This document shows, piece after piece, positions 33,043-45,186 of a stretch of 64,000 nt of DNA. Each line of letters begins with the position of its first letter. Within the stretch, counting starts at the first letter, position 1. Source of the stretch: Selaginella moellendorffii (Eukaryota; Streptophyta; Lycopodiopsida; Selaginellales; Selaginellaceae). Both the position numbers and the translations under genes were made by a program. The notes beneath the pieces were generated by a model. The model ran no database searches and had not been told where the DNA came from. It was given only the letters and a program-made list of their open reading frames with translations. The DNA lies in contig NW_003314268.1 of assembly GCF_000143415.4 (NCBI RefSeq), positions 936,703-1,000,702 on the forward strand. The letters are read 5' to 3'.

Positions 33043-33329
33043 ATGCTTTATTTCGTTAAAGTGGAACTTATTCAGTAAAGTGGGACATTAATTAGCATGT
33101 GTCCACATGCCATTTCCTAGTACTTAATTAATATTTATTAATATTTCTATCAGTTTTTTAATTTATTTTTTATATTTCACAATATTATAACACAAAATCA
33201 TATGAAAAGTTTTTAATTAATAAATTATAAAGCTAAAACTTCAATTTTTTATTGTTGTTATAAAAATGGCATGTGGCCACACACCATAAGTGGGATAATG
33301 AAAAGTTCCACTTTAACGAAATAAAGCAT
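33043..33329. mobile_element. MITE with 27-bp terminal inverted repeats
   Basis: ATGCTTTATTTCGTTAAAGT and the following GGAACTT at 33043-33069 are exactly inverted at 33303-33329. The 287-bp element has an AT-rich, non-coding interior. It is flanked by CTAT on both sides (or CTA with one extra terminal base). Block B lacks it: at 15822-15830 the uninterrupted site reads AATTATAGT. The class is uncertain. A 3-bp TWA-type duplication would suggest a Tourist/PIF-Harbinger derivative. Confidence 0.9.
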
Positions 33330-34099
33330 CTATAGTCTTAAGTTTTGCCTATAGACCTCATAATTAGAAGAGATTTTATAGATGGTATGTGTTTAATATT
33401 CTATTTATTGTGTAATCTTTGGTCCTAACACCTAGGTGAATTTGGTGAATTGGCTAAAAGAAAGCCATGAAGTTAAAAATCATATGCTTATAGTATGGAC
33501 TTTTGACAACTATAAGGAATCGAGTGCTCTTGGATTTCAGAAAAAACCCCCTAAGGGACTAGTGAGTCCAACCAACTTTATTATAAGGGCACTTCTAAAT
33601 ACCAATAGACTAGTGAGTCTGGTCAGCTTGATTAGAAGAGCTTGACAAAGATGCTAGAATCTCCAGAACACTAGGTTACTTTGGCAATATAAAGTTCTTG
33701 CAAGGATATTAATTTGTTTCTTCTCAACAACAATCTTTCTAGATGTTCCAAAGTTCCAACTAAGAGGATTTCCTAATACTTTTACTGTATTTTTTTGTAT
33801 TAAAAGTTCAAGTAGAACTTCATATTCATCAAATTCCAAAATTTCACAATTCTAACTAGAAAAACCAAAGAAGATGTTAATAACTACCAAATAAAAGCTC
33901 TAGTAATATTTATACAGTATTTAAGAAGTTGCAAATTTTAAGGATATGGATTTAGGGTTCCCCCTTCACAGAAAGAGCTAATCATAATATACAATTTCTA
34001 GAGGTTTGCTAAAAGACAATCTAAACAAACTACTAATGAATCATGATTGTAAATTGGTGGATTTTATCCAAGTAATTGCTTTTAATTCATTTCTTATAT

Positions 34100-34387
34100 A
34101 CATTGTAAGTGGTTCATTTGTGTCTTTCATTTGGTTTAAGGATTGTGAGCAGACATTTACAAATCTCAAAGATGTGTTAATGACTCTTTTAATTTTAGAA
34201 TATCCTGACTACACTTGACCTTTCATTTTGCATATGGACACTTCTGATATTAATTTTAGAAGTATGTTGATGCAAGAGAGCATAATTATGCCTAGTTAGC
34301 ATCATTCTATCATGTATATTAGGCATATGTTGTAATCAATAGAAGTGAATTACTCTATGACAGAGGAGTGTTTTAGGGTTTTATAAA
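34100..34387 (+). pseudogene. Gypsy RNase H remnant in block C
   Basis: Plus strand reads SFIWFKDCEQTFTNLKD and LEYPDYT, matching the start of RNase H in the intact gypsy element. It continues in broken frames to GGGTTTTATAAA, where an LTR is inserted. Confidence 0.75.
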
Positions 34388-35308
34388 TATCACAAATATA
34401 GCTTCAGGTATCAAAAGATATTTGTTAGCAAATACTTTTGGACACTCTCTCTTCTGCCATAATGGCAAAAGGTTGATATAGTTTGACCACTTTATTATTG
34501 GCCCCTCTTGTGCTAGTGGAGTTAATTGAGCATCTTAAGTGTACTTAGACCAAATAAGTATAAGGGTGGAATATTTTATATATTATTAGCTAAATATATT
34601 ATATGTTGCACTAGCTAATGACAAAAACCCTCATGTGTTGAGTTTAATTCCTTAATAATGCTATATGCTTATCGTGTCCACCAAACACCCTCACTATCAT
34701 GCTTTATATATTGATTTCATTCCAATCCTTTGTGCTATTTATAGTAAGTTTTTAGATTTGTTAAAAGGCATATCTATGGAATGTAGAGAGTGTCATGAAT
34801 CCTATGGTGTTATTCCCACATCTCAATTCACAATTTAGTTATATTCCACATCTAGTAAATTTTCAAACTCATCCCATAAACTAATTCTTGAGATTGGGAT
34901 GAAAGCCCAAAAGCATGCATTTTTCTAGGGTGAGGGATAGGGGGTTGTGGGGGGTTCCAAATGTATAGTAGGGATGGTGTTTAAAAGCATTGTTGACCAC
35001 TTGATTATATATATATATATATATATATATATTAATTTAGAATTTAGAATAAAATATTAATTTAGCTCTTGCTAGGTTGTATTGCTCTTTATTTTGCATC
35101 TAGCTTGGGAATAAGCTCAAGTTCCATGTTGCTTTAGTCAGTGGGGTACCCACCTCTTTGTTATAGGCCATTAGTATGCCAGAATTGGGGTAGACACTGT
35201 TTGATACTATTTTATATGCAAAAGTTGGATATGGGAAGTTAGTGTTTATAGGAGGTATTAATTGTGTACTAGATCTTCATTTTGTTGCACAAAGGGCTTA
35301 GAGTTCGA
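34388..35308 (+). mobile_element. Long LTR (family 3), 3'-truncated copy
   Basis: Starts TATCACAAATATAGC after ATAAA. It follows the complete copy at 36938-37877 with many transitions and is cut at 35308 by other sequence. The ATAAA found after the block B copy is the other half of its target duplication. Confidence 0.7.
35004..35034. repeat. TA microsatellite
   Basis: About 13 uninterrupted TA units inside the long LTR copy. Confidence 0.9.
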
Positions 35309-35752
35309 TGTAAACCACAAATATTTTCTTTCTAATTTGCCAACTTACCTTTTCTATTCAACCACTTTTGCCTTTGCCTTAGTTAAGTTCCCTTGCCAAG
35401 GTCTTCACCTATTATATTAACTCCTATTTGGTCCTACTTAAATTCAATTACTCACTGCAAGAGTAATAGGGTGTTAGCTATCCATTTACAGATTCCCAAA
35501 TTTTCTCTTAATCCCCTTCTTTGGGTTAGACTGAATTTAAGGTTTAACTATGTTCCTCGTAGGCACAAGCAGCTGAGCACACCAAGTTGTAAGCCACAAA
35601 TTTTTCCTTTCCAATTTGCCAGCTTACCTCGTGTATCCGACCAATACTACCTTAGCCTTAGTTAAATTCCCTTGCCAAGGTTCCCACCTATTGTACTAGC
35701 TTTTACTTAGTCCTACTTAGTTTCAGTTACTCATTGCACCAGTACTTGGGTC
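35309..35752 (+). repeat. Direct repeat pair, TRIM-like
   Basis: Two copies of a roughly 165-bp sequence, at 35309-35475 and 35588-35752. Both start TGTAA.CCACAAAT and share TTAGTTAA.TTCCCTTGCCAAGG. The spacing and TG start suggest LTRs of a miniature element that interrupted the long LTR. I cannot place the 3' ends or a target duplication. Confidence 0.5.
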
Positions 35753-36221
35753 AGTTTTGGTAGACTAACTTCCGCACTTCAGTGCATGGGTCCAATACAT
35801 AACTATAGGGGTAACTATTATAGACTAATCACAAGTCCCTACCTCTCTCTCTCAATTACTCATTTTTGAAAAGGGCATGGTCATGTAAACAACTTACTCT
35901 GCCAGTTTATAATAGTTGTCTAAATCTTCTTGACAGGGTTGATTTCTTGCTCATGGAAAGTTTGGCCTCTGGTCTTCTCCCTATGTCTCTGCGAGCAGTG
36001 ATGCATCATTCCTTTGTAAGCCGAGTGGTACTTGGAGCAGCAAGGGTGGCTAACTATGTTAGTCATTTCCTTGTCAGTGACGGCTGGAGGGTGTCTGAGT
36101 TTTAACATCTTTGGACATAGAGGAAAGGTTGTTCTATAACTCATTTAAGTTGGTGTGTTTCCCACATAGTATGCATTCCGTTAACTTTCAGAATTGTGTC
36201 TTTGATGGTTTGTTAGACTTG
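35753..36221. other. No supported gene
   Basis: A 79-codon plus-strand frame (35866-36105) is open, but has no recognisable domain. Confidence 0.3.
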
Positions 36222-36226
36222 GGTAT

Positions 36227-36898
36227 TATAGTGCATGTGATCATGGGATGAGATTTGGATATATTGTCACTATGGATCCTTATAACTTTAGGGGATAAAT
36301 AGGGATAAAATAGCCACTAAGGGCTCTCTCGTCAAGCAATTACTCTTTTTCCAATTAGTTTAAGGGGAGAGAGATAAGGTGCATTACATGTGATATTAGA
36401 GCAAATGGCACAGGTTTGATTCCCATTGATCAATGGCTACTTAAAAATATAATAATATATAAATATAATATATAATATACCTTGAGCAAGGTATATTCCT
36501 ACCCTTAAATTTGAAATCGTATATATTAGGCATCCATGCATATGTCCTTCCTCTTGTGTGGAGTATCCACAAACGAAGGTATCTACCATGGGACTATGGT
36601 ACGGTGGATGATTAGTTGCCTCACATAGAATAGCTAATCTACACAATGGAAGGATTGGTAAATTCAGTGCGAAAATAAACATGTTGGTTCCCTTTGGCTC
36701 AATAAGGGTTGTTAGTTAATAATCAATGAAGACATTGACATCTCTAAAGGAGGGGTGAGTGTAACGCATGTGATTATGGGATGAAATTTGAATATATTGT
36801 CACCATGGATTTTTAGAACCTTGGGGGATAAATAGGGATAAAATAGCCACTAAAGGCTCTCTTATCAAGCAATTGTCCCTTTTCTAGGGTGCGCTATA
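36227..36898 (+). mobile_element. TRIM family 2 element
   Basis: LTRs of 162 bp at 36227-36388 and about 139 bp at 36760-36898 (TGTAACGCATG..., ending GCTATA from GCTACA). A primer-site remnant TGATATTAGAGC (from TGGTATCAGAGC) follows the first. A perfect GGTAT duplication flanks the element (36222-36226 and 36899-36903). There is no coding capacity. The family is different from the TRIM at 14130. Confidence 0.9.
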
Positions 36899-36937
36899 GG
36901 TATGCATCGACGAGTGTCTTCCCCAAGGGGAGGAGAG

Positions 36938-37877
36938 TGTTGCAAATGTGACTTTGGGTATCGAAAGATACTTGTCTGCCAGTCTTTACAGACACTCTTT
37001 CCTTACTACTATGAAGGCAAGAGGTCAGTACAGTTGGTTCTCTTTATCATTCCCACTTGAGCTAGTTGAGAATTTGGTCAATGATCTTGCACTTAAATTG
37101 GATAAATATAAGGTAGGAACCCTATGTGTTTCTTGCTAAGCATACTCGGCCTAGTTTAAGAAACTCGTGTCATTAGCTTGCACTTGTTAGTATCAAGAAC
37201 CCTTGTGATATTGAGATTAGTCCCTCAATATTTGCTAGATGATACCTTACCGTGTTTGCCAAACACCCTCACTTTCATGCCCTTTATGTTAGTCTTATTT
37301 CGGTCTCAAATGCTATTTATAGAAAGTGTTTAGTTTTGCTCATTTGGCATATCTATAGAATATCAAAATTGTCCTGAACATAATGGTGTTTGGCCCATAT
37401 CTAAATTCGCAATGTAGGAACATTCTATATTTAGATATTTAGTAAGTTTCGAGCTTGTCCTAGAGACTAACTCTTAGCACTAAGGGAGGCTTGGGGTGAA
37501 AGCCCAAAGCATGTGTTCCTTAGAGGGCAGGGGGGTGTTATAGGGGGTGTTATGGGGGTTCCAAATGTATGGTAGGGATAATGGTTGGAATGCATATCGA
37601 ACCACCTGAGACATTAGTTTGGCTCTTGCTGGGCTGTGTCGCTCCTTGTTTTGTGTCCAACTGGGGTCTAAGCCCAAGCTCCACACTGCTCTAGTCGGTG
37701 GGGTACCCTCCTCCTTGTGTTAGGCCAACGGTATGCCAAAATTGTGCCAGACACTGTCTGACACTATTTTGCATGCAGGTTCTGAATACAGAGAGTTGGT
37801 GCTCATGGGGTTGTATCGGAACCTCGTTATATAGCACAACAGGTTTGGAGTTCAACTCCAAATTCATGTGTGCTACA
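36938..37877 (+). mobile_element. Long LTR (family 3), complete solo copy
   Basis: About 940 bp from TGTTGCAAATGTG to GTGTGCTACA. It is the best preserved of three copies. The others are at 16735-17481 (5' cut) and 34388-35308 (3' cut). I see no internal region of the parent element and no clear target duplication. Confidence 0.65.
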
Positions 37878-37959
37878 ATAGTGGACACTTTATGGTAGTT
37901 CACACTTATTCCAGTTAGAGATGGCAACAAGTAAACTTCCATACAGTGCCTAGGGTACA

Positions 37960-40200
37960 AGGACATTTTTCATGCCTTCTACAAGAGCTCAATTATCAAA
38001 CTACTTTTTCTAAGGAGGAGGATTCGTCATTCACTATAGATATCAAGTCAAGAAGTCTGCCATCCATGGCTCTTCTTGCACAAATCCACATTCTACAATG
38101 AGGCACCGACTTAACATATTTATCTAGCAATAGTGACATCTTCGCCAAGACACACATCACTCATTTTGAGCAATATTGTATGTCGAACAGCATCGTCAAG
38201 GATGATTACAAGCTCTGCAACTTCTTGTGATTGCTCACTAGCCGAGCAGCAACATAAGCAAAGACACTCTTGGAGGTAGACATGGCTGACTACTCCACAT
38301 TCAAAGCATCTTTTTCACTTTGATCAATAGCACTGACAAATTACTTATGGATTTGTTCGCTTTTTGGCAAGGAGCATGTGAATCTGTGCTGGAATATGTG
38401 ATTTTGTTCAGTTTTTACTAGAAGGAGTGTGTCTAGCGCAAGGTCATCACAAATAAACCTCATGGCATCACCACATTCATCTTTAGCCTCAAGGGAAATC
38501 TCCAATGCAAGATGCTCAAGCAAGAGTTTTGGATGTATTGTGATGCATTTGTTGTAGTAAAGGCTTTGGAGTGGGATCTTCTCCAAGAGCTCAAGATTTC
38601 CAAGGTAGAGGAGGCTTTCCTCCTACTTTCAAATGAGAGCTCATGTGCTACTGTGGTTCATTCTTCTCCAGCCCCACACAGCAATGATAGAGTTCCCCTA
38701 GTGATCGAGAAGGTATTGTTAGAGCTTGCAAGATACAAGGAAATCATCCAGCAGCAGTGACAAATGCAAGAGAAGCTACTTGAGGAGTTTAGAGCATGTT
38801 GCATACAGTACGCAAAGAACGAGATGCCCTCCTCATTCTTCGTACTATTTGCATTGTGATGTTATGATGTATAGCATAAAGAGATGTTGGAAGCTTCACC
38901 CAAAACTTTGACCACCTTCTATCTAGCATGTTCAGCAACAACCTCTACCAAACAACACATTTCTTCCATGGCCAGAGATAGATACCAGCAAAAACTAGAG
39001 CAAAAAGCAATCAAAGACACCCCTTTGTCGAGCTGTGGAAAGACACTGATGCACATCAATACAGTTGATGTTGTAGAGGACAATTATAAGGTGGCTGTTG
39101 TGACTCGAGGATGCAAGAAGGTTTCTCTTCTAGCCCCAAATATTGATGGTGAACAGGATCTAGCTCCAGTTTCTAGAACTTCCCCATCTCTCATGGCATG
39201 CAAGTTACCCCATACTTTGATATTTGCAAAACCACCCACATCCTTGGCCATAACTTTGAATCCAACAATTGGATATTTATCCAACTTTCAGTGTGGGGTC
39301 TCCTAAGCTGCCTTCCACTCTTTCTCAAGTCCCACAAAAGGTTCTTTTTTAGATTGTTGACACTCCAGTCCATATCACACTTGGTGAGCTTTTGCAATGC
39401 ATACTCGGTTTTACTCCTTGAGTGTTGATGATGTGCATGTCATGCTGAAGTTTCACAGGGATGCCTGTGGGCTTGGCAAAAGCCCCCAGCTAAACCACTC
39501 ATGATCTCGAAGCATTCTTTGTGGAGGTCCAAATTGGCAATAAATTTTTGATAGCAAAAGCATTACTTGATTTTAGATTCTAGAGCAACATCATCTCCCT
39601 CAACTTGGCACTTTCTAGTGGCTTAGAAGTGGTAAGAAACACAACTATCATCCTCAAAATATTTGCCAATCACTCAATGGTCCCTACAGGCATCTGTCGT
39701 AATGTCAAGATCTTGGTGCAAGGAGTGGTTTCCATGCTAGATTTCCTTGTTATGGACTTCCAACAGCTAGGATCTAAGAAGCTAAAGGACTCCACCATTT
39801 TAGGATGGCTGTGGCACCTCACTACCACTTGCACAACAACTTGGGCCAAGGGAGGATTAATGATTAGCAATGGCATCCATGCAGCAACTCTTCTCAATGC
39901 CCATGGTCATTCTCTACTTCCATCCAGTTTGTCTTAAGTGGATGCTTCTTCCATCACTGAAGTTAACCAGGCTCTCAAGGTTCTTTTCCTAAAACTTATT
40001 GAGGATGACACGCTGTTGGAAATCCAATTTGTTAACTGCAATATGATTGACTTCTTCAACACGGACTGGACTATATCAATACTTGACTTCTTTGCCATGA
40101 CTACACAAGTCCAAAGATCCCTTGGCTTCAACAAATCTGGGGATTTCACATTGATTCCTTCGCTGCAACATGGTGAGGAATTTGTCTAAGTGGTGGATTC
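37960..40200 (+). pseudogene. Decayed retroelement gag/protease region
   Basis: Several short plus-strand frames in series: 38512-38760 and 38884-39306 (unassigned, gag-like context) and 39605-39937. In the last, VPTGICRNVKILVQG, then FLVMDFQQLGSKKLKD and a W-L pair, fit the second half of a plant retroelement aspartic protease domain. Just upstream, LLDFRF followed by a stop sits where DSGA would be. No RT follows. An old gypsy-type fragment is likely. Confidence 0.45.
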
Positions 40201-41170
40201 TCCAAACACTTTTCCAACTCTAGCACCACTTGAGGAGTCACTAAGGACCCCTAATGAGGATCTACTAACCACTTTCTTCTAGACAAATAGCCATCTCCAG
40301 TTGCCTCCAGCAAATGCCTTGGAGTGGTATCTGCTGCAGCCATGGATTTTTTGACTTGCTTCCATAGTGTGGAGCTTACATCTTGAGCCTATATCCACCC
40401 CCAAGTTGTACTAACTCTACCTTTATAGAAAATTCCTCAAGATGCATATACTTTAACATACAACCTTAGAAGCTTGCCGACTAATGTGCTCACACCTTCT
40501 TAAAATGCAACTTTTGATCTTGAAATTCTTCACTACCTTCCTCAGAGTCCTCTACATGATCTCAGCATTGAGACAGAGCCTTTTCAAGTGGTACATAGTA
40601 GTTTTGGAGCTGTCAACAAAATAAGGTCACATGACATCAACAACACTTTGGAGAGCACAACTTCTTCACTCTCTTTGAGTACACTTTTGACTTTCCAGCT
40701 TAATGACTACACTCTTGGTGGCACTTTTCACCCCAAAGCTGTAATCAAGCCTTGCTGCTCACTTGGGATATGACCATGACATAAAGGTAGTGGGCATTTT
40801 CCAGTAGCATCTCGACTTTTCCTTCAAGTTTCTCCCAACTTGGCACCTCGTCTCAGCACTTCCCAAACTTAGGTTCATGGCTGGATCCTAACTTCATCCT
40901 ACTACAACACTTGAAGCATTCTCCAACACTGTCAACACTTCACCCGGCCACCAATCTTCATCAGCAACACACGATGACTTCCACAAATCCTTGGGGACAC
41001 TTTCTACGATCCTCAGAAGGCTCCCATCCTTCCAAGCAGTTCCAGCATCCTAGATTCTCTTACAGTAACATTATTCACCACCTCGGTATGGTCAATGCAA
41101 TGCAGCACTTGAGGGTGACTCGGCCAGTTTCGGTGGCATTCCACGCCTTCTATAGGATGCCTTGCATCCT
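40201..41170. other. No supported gene
   Basis: The sequence looks like a continuation of retroelement debris (long stretches with few stops but no domain I can name). Confidence 0.3.
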
Positions 41171-41173
41171 TCT

Positions 41174-41633
41174 TGTAGCACATGTGATCATGGGATTGGT
41201 AGATTTAGTGTGAAAATGGAGGTGTTAGTTCCTCTTAGCTTAGTAGGGGTTGTTAGTCAATAGTCAATGAGGATATTAACATCTCTAAAGGGGGGGTGAG
41301 TGGACTGCGGTATGGGTGGATGACTAGTTGCTTCATATGGAATAACTAGTCTACACAATGGAAGGATTGGTAGATTCAGTGCGGAAATGGAAGTGTTGGT
41401 TCCTTTTAGCTCAGTAGGGGTTGTTAGTCAATAGTCAATGAGAACATTGACATCTCTGAAAGAGGGGTGAGTGTAGCGCATGTGATCATGGGATGAGATT
41501 TGAGTATACTGTCACCGTGGATCCTTAAAACCTTAGGGGATAAATGGGGATAAAATAGCCACTAAGGGCTCTCTCATCAAGCAATTGCCCCTTTTCCAAT
41601 TGGCTTAAGAGGGGAGAGATAAGGTGCGCTACA
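41174..41633 (+). mobile_element. Rearranged TRIM family 2 element
   Basis: The 3' LTR is complete (41472-41633, 162 bp). The 5' LTR is reduced to its first 24 bp (TGTAGCACATGTGATCATGG...). Between them an interior segment containing TTAGTCAATAGTCAATGAG occurs twice in tandem. Flanks CTTCT and CTCCT are a target duplication with one transition. Confidence 0.8.
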
Positions 41634-41639
41634 CTCCTG

Positions 41640-42980
41640 AAATGGTTCCATCATCATCATCCATCACAGAAGCTACTTGCACTACTCTTTCTTTTGGTAA
41701 TGAGATCTTTCCATCTTCACTCATTTTTTAACTTTTTTTTGCTTTTTCTTTTTTTATCTTTTTGCTCTCACTCTTCTTACATCTTTCTTCAATCCAGAGA
41801 ATCACATGGAAAAAGTCTCTTTCCATGATGAACACGCTCTAGCTACATTACTGATTGTATGAAAATTTCTCGACTCTTGCTAATTTGTGCTTCATTTCTT
41901 TTCCTACATCAGTTCCATCCTCACATTTTCATCACCATTCTATATCATCCATACTCTAGAATTCCCTACCACACACTCATACCATCATTGCCCAACTCTC
42001 ACTACACATACCCAATAATATCTTTCACATTTTCCACCATTCATCATCCATTTATACTAGACATTTGGGGACAACAATTCATCATAGAGGATCTTCTAGA
42101 CAAGCAACAACATAAATTAAGATATTCTCATGCACAACATGTGAGATATTCGATGGACTAGTCACATACCATGACTTTCTTCTCTTTGGAGCTTATTTCT
42201 TCTTCTAGTAGGAGAGCCCAATTGTAGAGGGCATCTAACTGCTTTCAAAGGTGTGGCCAACAAAGACAACACCCTTTTCTTTCACAAATGAACCAGTTTG
42301 CCACCTTTTGAGCGGCAGTCCAACAACTTTTGGTGTGAGCAGTAGTTGTGACTTCACATTTCACTATATCAGATTAGAGCCCATCCTTGGACACACTCAA
42401 TCATATAATCTATCTACCAAGATCCCCTATCATCCCTCTCTTCCATTATAGTTCATCTCTTATTTCACAGTTACCACCATTGAACAATACATTCCCTATG
42501 CTTTCTTCTTAATTCTTAGCCGAAATTTTGAGCACAAATTACATGAGCTTGATGTTGTATTAGCATATTCACTTTCCAGAGCGTGGGAGCTAAGTTTAAG
42601 CTTGTTTCCATTTGGTTTTCTTGCTCTTTTTTCCTTATTTTTCCCTCTTTTCCTACTTTTTTTGAGTATCTAATTCAACTACATAATTTCCTATTGAATT
42701 TCCCTGTGTCTCTTCACTTTAAACTCTTTTCCCATCTTGTACTTTCATCTTTATTCAATTTTTTATTTCCATCTCTTGTTTTCTTTTTCATTTCTCTTTG
42801 TTTCAACAATTACCCTCTCTAGACACTATATTCTAGCATATGGGAACATCTCAGCCGTGGGTTCTTACGCACTAGAGTCTTATGCACCCACCAATGGTTG
42901 CTTGTTGTAGCACTAGCTCATTGCCACCTTCTCCTCGTATCACATGTTATAACTAGAGAAACAATTCCTACTCCCACTCT
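41640..42980. other. Pyrimidine- and AT-rich stretch without a gene
   Basis: No protein domain, RNA or defined repeat. 42600-42800 is strongly T-rich on the plus strand. Confidence 0.35.
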
Positions 42981-42986
42981 TACCCC

Positions 42987-43164
42987 TACTCCCACTCCTA
43001 CTCCTACTCTTACTCTTACTCCTATTCTTATTACTTCTACTCCCACTCCTACTCCTACTCTTACTCTTACTCCTATTCTTATTACTTCTACTCCCACTCC
43101 TACTCCTACTCTTACTCTTACTCCTATTCTTATTACTTCTACTCCCACTCCTACTCCTACTCCT
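42987..43164. repeat. 51-bp minisatellite, three full units plus part
   Basis: The unit begins TACTCCCACTCCTACTCC at 42987, 43038, 43089 and 43140, exactly 51 bp apart. It is itself built from six-base TACTCY steps. Because 51 is divisible by three, open frames with 17-residue repeats appear on both strands. Confidence 0.95.
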
Positions 43165-43179
43165 CAATTGTAGCTATGG

Positions 43180-44100
43180 GTGTCTTAAGAGAGAGGGAGA
43201 TGATATTTTGATTCTGAAAATATTCCAAATGATTATATAAAAACCACATGAGGATGAAATATCAAGGGTCCTCCCCATTTTCTCTTGGAATTGAGTTTGG
43301 ATCTATGGCTTTATGAATTTGTGTATGAGGGATAGATCCACGGTTGGGGCTAAAAGATGCCCCAACAAATACTCTTCCCACCTTCCACCTCTGGGTGCCC
43401 TAACCATTTGGCTAGAGTGAGGTTTTAATGAGCCATGTTAGGTATCAAGTAGGTAGTGTTAACCACACTTAAATTAAGAGCATCAACCATTTGATCTCTC
43501 GGAAGAGTTAGAGTTTAGCTCTTGAACACTTCACCAAATTACCCCACTTACCTATTTATATTCACTTTAGCCTTAGACTCCTCAATGGGTATATCATCAT
43601 CCACCACATGGGTATAACCTTCATTGGCCACACTAGCTTTATTAGCCAAATTGGTTCCACTAAAGTCCTCCCCCTATTATCCTTTTGGAACTCACTAAAC
43701 TCCTTAGGGTTTAGGAGACCTTTAGATTCAAACTTAAACTCAAACTAGGTTTCGAACTTAGTCTTGTGGGCCTATCTTAGACTTTATTTCAAAGTTTATC
43801 TTGGGTCCATCTTGGACTCTTTTTCGGGCTCTATCTCATGTCTATCTTGGACTCCAATTGGATTGGACCTGGTGGTAATTTTCTAAGAGTTCTCACATTG
43901 CAAAGAATGGAGTATAGAGCAAGCAGTGCATAGCGAAGAAAAAGCAACATGGTGGAAAAAATCAGGGCCAAAGGGCAAAGTCAAGGAAATTATCACTAGA
44001 CTGATGGTTTACAAAAAGTAATGATGCAGAGATTCAACTCAAAGAACTTGAGCGAGGCTATAAAGGAACAGGTAGGACTTGACTCTTGGAAAGTGATGCT
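43180..44100. other. No supported gene
   Basis: Low-complexity and repeat-like phrases only (for example repeated TCTATCTTGGACT near 43800-43850). Confidence 0.35.
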
Positions 44101-44179
44101 CGAGATTTATGGGACTTCCACATTCAAGATTTGATCAGATCAGTGACATTCTTTTGGCCAAGGAATGGGGATATTGATG

Positions 44180-44580
44180 TGTGTTCCAGTGTATAGGATG
44201 GGATCCAGGCTTACGTGAAAAACTTGCTTTTGGAAAGAGCAATGGAAATGTTTAGAGAGATGCCATCACCAGATACTGTCTGAACGCAATGATCTCGGGT
44301 CCTTTGATTGCATGCCTTTCCCCCACTGTGGCAAAGGCAGCAATCACGGTTGGTAAGAGGTTCCACCTCTCAGTCTCCAGCGTTGGCTCTATGCTTGCGG
44401 ATCCAAGACATGAGCAAACACAGCTACACAAAAAACAAGAAGAACAGCGAGCAAGTGTACCTCGAGGCTTCACTCTCCTGGATGGAACTAACTTTTTTTT
44501 CTCCAACGTGAACACATGGAACAAGGACAGTGGTCCCAAAGTACGCACGGACAAGTCATGCCTAGACACCACGTAAGACA
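44180..44580 (+). pseudogene. Pentatricopeptide-repeat gene fragment 1
   Basis: Reads IQAYVKNLLLERAMEMFREM then PSPDTV, a PPR motif, with NAMISG following in a shifted frame. PPR proteins bind organelle RNA. Stops and a frameshift make this a fragment. The stretch 44230-44470 is duplicated at 49200-49440, with 73 bp in opposite orientation. Confidence 0.65.
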
Positions 44581-44945
44581 TCGTGAAAAGAAAAACACTC
44601 CAAGGAGATTTTTACTTAGATTGTTGTGTGGGAGAACAGCATGCTATGTGGTTTGATAAGAGGTCATATCGATTTTCTCACTTTCACCACCTTAGCATGA
44701 CATCACACAACACAAATTCAACCCAACGACAATGAGCCCACGGGACTCGAACCTGGACCTCCTAATCGCATCTCGGGAAGATTCCATTTATTTTCTCTCT
44801 GGCTCTGTCGGGCACATCGTCAATGGCGGAGGCGGCGCTACAAACATTGATCGGTTCTTCAAAGTCCAGGCTCTGCCGCTAGGCGTTGGCAGAGTTCTTC
44901 ACGTCTCGCCCATCGATCCGGCGCCGATTTATGCCGCGCTCGATC

Positions 44946-45043
44946 GATCCAGGTTACTGAAAGTGAAGTGCTGCATTTCTCAGGGATCCTCCTCGATCCA
45001 GGTTACTGAAAGTGAAGTGCTGCATTTCTCAGGGATCCTCCTC
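44946..45043 (+). repeat. Perfect 49-bp tandem duplication
   Basis: GATCCAGGTTACTGAAAGTG and the next 29 bases occur twice back to back (44946-44994 and 44995-45043). It lies in what may be the 5' region of the small frame at 45187. Confidence 0.95.
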
Positions 45044-45186
45044 GATAGCGCTCCTCCATCGTTCCTTCTCCTCGAAATATCGCTCCTCATCGATCTCCCC
45101 TCCTTCCGCATTCGCGAAATATTTCTCTTTTCTCGAAATATTTCTCTCTACTTGTCGATCGATTCCACTCTCCAGCAATTCTCACC

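Noticed and set aside
36938-37877. Long LTR copy as a complete element with target duplication
   Set aside because: Flanks GAGAG and ATAGT do not match, so I report only a solo LTR-like sequence.
41859-42161. 100-codon frame in T-rich sequence
   Set aside because: Hydrophobic reading is produced by pyrimidine-rich low complexity; no other support.
42987-43164. CRISPR-like regular spacing
   Set aside because: Units are contiguous with no unique spacers, and the DNA is a plant nuclear genome.
42918-43167. Repetitive proteins on both strands over the minisatellite
   Set aside because: A direct effect of a 51-bp period; no flanking coding sequence.
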